Shown: positions 6,745 to 8,626 of the stretch, piece after piece
Numbering within the stretch: the first letter of the stretch is position 1
Layout: each line of letters starts with the position of its first letter
Assembly: GCA_017889845.1 (NCBI GenBank)
Contig: JAGGAJ010000075.1
Span: forward strand, 1 to 8,626
Direction: 5' to 3'
Origin: Deltaproteobacteria bacterium
Lineage (GTDB): Bacteria > Desulfobacterota > Deferrimicrobia > Deferrimicrobiales > Deferrimicrobiaceae
DNA: 8,626 nucleotides
Made by a program: the position numbers and the translations under genes
Notes under the pieces: generated by a model
Told to the model about the DNA's origin: nothing
Seen by the model: the letters and a program-made list of their open reading frames with translations, nothing else
Database searches by the model: none

Positions 6745-7800
6745 TCATCTGATGAGCATGGCGTCGCCGTAGCTGTAGAACCGGTACCCTTCCTCCACTG
6801 CCGCGCGGTACGCCGCGCGCACCGCATCGACACCGGCGAAGGCCATCACGAGGGCAAGGAGGCTCGAACGGGGGAGGTGGAAATTCGTGAGAAGGGCGTC
6901 CACCGCGCGGAACCGGTACCCCGGGAAAATGAACTTCCGGGTGACCCCCTCCGAAGGGGCCACGGTGCCGTCCTCCCCCGCGCACGTCTCCAGCGTCCGC
7001 ACGCTGGTGGTCCCTACCGCAACGACGCGGCCTCCCCGGGCCCGGGCGGCGTTCACGGCCTCCGCCGCTTCCGGGGTCACCCGGTATCGCTCCGGGTGGA
7101 TCGCGAACTCCTCCACCTCTTCCGTACGGATCGGGGAGAATGTGCCGTACCCGATCGACAGGGTCACCCGGGCGACGCCGATCCCCACCGCGCCGAGTTC
7201 GCGGAGCAGGTCCTCGTCGAAGTGGAGCCCCGCCGTCGGCGCCGCCACCGATCCCGGAAGGGCGGCATACACCGTCTGGTAGCGCCGGGCGTCCTCTTCG
7301 CCTGCCGGCTCCCCCGGCACCCGCCGGATGTACGGGGGGAGCGGGACCTCCCCCACCCGCTCGATGGCGTCGGCCACCGTCCCCTCCGGGGTGAAGAGGG
7401 TAACCTCCCACCGCCCGTCCCCGTGCCGGCGGTCGAGCCGGGCTGCGAGCGCCCCGCCGATCCCGAACGTGTCTCCCGCGGACAGCCGCTTCGAGGGACG
7501 CGCCAGCGCCTCCCAACGCTCTCCGGCAGCTCCTTCCCCGTCCAGGCGGGAAAGCAGGAAGATCTCGACGGCTCCGCCGCCCGTTCGCCTTGCCCGCAGG
7601 CGGCCCCGGAGAACCTTCGTGTCGTTGACCACGAGGAGGTCGCCGGGGCGGAGGAGGGAGGGCAGCGCGGAGAACGCCCGATGGCCGATACACCCCGTTT
7701 CCCGCGACAGGGTCATCAACCGGGCGTCTCGTCGCCGGGGCGCCGGGCGCTGGGCGACGAGGTGCTCCGGGAGGGCATAGTCGAGCAGGGCCGTCCTCAG
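6745..7800 (-). CDS. queA: S-adenosylmethionine:tRNA ribosyltransferase-isomerase QueA
   Basis: QueA transfers and rearranges the ribose of S-adenosylmethionine onto preQ1 in tRNA, forming epoxyqueuosine, the step after Tgt. With the start at 7800 the product is 351 residues (E. coli about 356). Family motifs are DYALPEHLVAQRP (7-19), GDLLVVNDTKV (53-63), PLPPYI (153-158), YQTVYAALPGSVAAPTAGLHFDE (175-196 region), VAVGTTSVRTLE (260-271), FPGYRFRAVDALLTNFHLP (292-310) and the C-terminal YRFYSYGDAMLI. Starting at the first ATG or TTG (7716 or 7719) would delete the conserved first 27 residues. Upstream, that frame holds no ATG, GTG or TTG before a TAG inside spoIID, so a CTG at 7800 is proposed. 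Two usually conserved histidines, in LHxGxGTF and EHxMH, appear as Ser215 and Phe232. The gene overlaps spoIID by 2 bp. Confidence 0.94.
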   Translation of the reverse strand: MRTALLDYALPEHLVAQRPAPRRRDARLMTLSRETGCIGHRAFSALPSLLRPGDLLVVNDTKVLRGRLRARRTGGGAVEIFLLSRLDGEGAAGERWEALARPSKRLSAGDTFGIGGALAARLDRRHGDGRWEVTLFTPEGTVADAIERVGEVPLPPYIRRVPGEPAGEEDARRYQTVYAALPGSVAAPTAGLHFDEDLLRELGAVGIGVARVTLSIGYGTFSPIRTEEVEEFAIHPERYRVTPEAAEAVNAARARGGRVVAVGTTSVRTLETCAGEDGTVAPSEGVTRKFIFPGYRFRAVDALLTNFHLPRSSLLALVMAFAGVDAVRAAYRAAVEEGYRFYSYGDAMLIR

Positions 7801-8626
7801 GGGGACTCCATCGCGATCCGGAGGCCGGGGTAGTACCGGGCGAGGATCTCCCGATACCCCATGCCCGCCCTAGCCATCCCGTCCGCGCCGTACTGGCACA
7901 TCCCGACGCCGTGCCCGTACCCCTGTCCCCGGAAGATCCAGCCGTCCGCGGCGGCGGAGATCTCCATCTTCAGGCTCCGGAGCCGGGCGTAGCCGACCGC
8001 CTTGCGGAATTCCGCCGCGGAGACCTCCCGCGATACCCCCGACGAGGCGATGCGCACCCGGCTAGCCCGCCCGGTCGACGACCATGCCACGACGGAGAAC
8101 CACAGATCCTTTCCGGGGCGGATCCCCAGGACCTGGGCGACGCGGTGTCCTTCCTTGGCGCTCATCCTGTACTCCCACCGGTACGCGGGACTCCCGGAGC
8201 AGTCCTCGCATGGCTGGTCGTGCAGGTACGGCACATCCTTCCCCCCCCACGCGTTCGCCGCGGACTCCGTCCGCCCTCCGCACGTAGAGTGGTACACCGT
8301 CCGGGCGGGCACACCGCGGTACAGCGCCACCTCCCCCCGCGTCGCCTCGACCGCTTCACGGAACGGGGGCGCCACGTCGTCCACCCCCTCGAACACCTGG
8401 TCCTCCACGCTCGCCACCATGTCGTAGTCCGGGTTACGGGGTGTCCGTGACATCCCTACCGCGTAGGTGCGGACGGCGACGGCCATGGCCTTCAGCGCCT
8501 CCGGGAAGAATTTCGGCGGCGCCTCCCGGCTGACCACGGCGGCGACGTACGTCTCTATCGGAACCACCGCGACGGCCAGAAGCGTCCCTCTCCGGGCGAT
8601 CACACGGACCCTTCCGCCGACCCGCC
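7797..8626 (-). CDS. SpoIID/LytB-domain lytic transglycosylase, 5' end beyond window
   Basis: SpoIID/LytB-family enzymes cleave peptidoglycan glycan strands. In Bacillus SpoIID acts in engulfment; in Gram-negative bacteria homologues act in envelope remodelling, probably in the periplasm. The open frame runs off the right edge; 275 residues are visible. Recognisable are VPIETYVAAVVSREAP (21-36, with the Glu34 expected to be catalytic), the ALKAMAVAVRTYA helix, YHSTCGGRTES (111-121), CEDC (139-142), and the C-terminal GYGHGVGMCQYGA (235-247) with YREILARYYPG. The His-Cys cluster is the likely zinc site of the family. A GTG at 8603 exists, but the frame stays open and family-like upstream, and a signal peptide would be expected there, so the gene is treated as 5'-partial. 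No other sporulation gene is seen. The gene overlaps queA by 2 bp. An 8-G coding-strand tract (8241-8248) lies inside the AWGGKD segment with the frame intact. Confidence 0.93.
   Translation of the reverse strand, partial: RVGGRVRVIARRGTLLAVAVVPIETYVAAVVSREAPPKFFPEALKAMAVAVRTYAVGMSRTPRNPDYDMVASVEDQVFEGVDDVAPPFREAVEATRGEVALYRGVPARTVYHSTCGGRTESAANAWGGKDVPYLHDQPCEDCSGSPAYRWEYRMSAKEGHRVAQVLGIRPGKDLWFSVVAWSSTGRASRVRIASSGVSREVSAAEFRKAVGYARLRSLKMEISAAADGWIFRGQGYGHGVGMCQYGADGMARAGMGYREILARYYPGLRIAMESP
7798..7809 (-). promoter_or_regulatory. queA start region: GGAG and CTG start overlapping the spoIID stop
   Basis: On the minus strand GGAG (7809-7806) lies 5 nt before CTG (7800-7798). The CTG shares two bases with the spoIID TGA (7799-7797), giving CTGA, which is the CTG version of the common ATGA overlap. 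Residues translated from it (Leu/Met-R-T-A-L-L-D-Y-A-L-P) align without a gap to the E. coli QueA start as I recall it (M-R-V-T-D-F-S-F-E-L-P). A second CTG four codons in (7788) is the only other nearby candidate. Confidence 0.6.

Noticed and set aside
6504..6833. Minus-strand 109-codon frame across the queA end and the palindrome
   Set aside because: It overlaps the queA 3' end out of frame and runs through the repeat. No ribosome binding site or family resemblance.

Overview
This is a GC-rich bacterial chromosomal segment in which every supportable gene lies on the minus strand. In transcription order (right to left) it reads spoIID-like (5' end off the window), queA, a 296-bp intergenic gap, tgt, yajC, secD, secF, recJ, and an agmatinase-family gene (3' end off the window). 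The order SpoIID/LytB - queA - tgt - yajC - secD - secF - recJ is, from general knowledge, an old conserved neighbourhood seen in deltaproteobacteria (for example Geobacter-type genomes) and, in altered form, in Firmicutes. Separate secD and secF genes, a short SecD (531 aa), and a SpoIID/LytB protein without other sporulation genes fit a Desulfuromonadales/Deferrimicrobia-like or related Gram-negative lineage. That placement is inference; no rRNA or other decisive marker is present.

Right part (6745-8626): a peptidoglycan lytic transglycosylase of the SpoIID/LytB family, then queA for the penultimate group of steps in queuosine synthesis. The two genes overlap. The queA N-terminus matches the family only if translation starts at a CTG whose last two bases are shared with the spoIID stop codon (CTGA), because no ATG, GTG or TTG is available there. 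A short hairpin plus T-run follows queA and may be a terminator.

Middle gap (6449-6744): the most unusual part of the window. It holds a 165-bp, nearly symmetrical palindromic element (6498-6662) with 25-bp terminal inverted repeats, an apical hairpin exactly at its dyad centre, and an internal 8-bp hairpin. It looks like a small non-coding mobile or repeat element, or a structured RNA. Between it and tgt lies a strong Shine-Dalgarno sequence that is too far from tgt but suits a 7-codon mini-ORF whose stop overlaps the tgt start.

Left part (1-6448): a tightly packed run of genes with gaps of 13-42 bp, probably one operon. Tgt inserts preQ1 into tRNA, the substrate that QueA then modifies. 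YajC, SecD and SecF form the accessory complex of the Sec translocase. RecJ is the 5'-3' single-strand exonuclease. An agmatinase-like hydrolase closes the series.

Most of the window is conserved housekeeping sequence. The items of interest are the palindromic element, the CTG start of queA, the tgt leader mini-ORF, and two substituted histidines in QueA.
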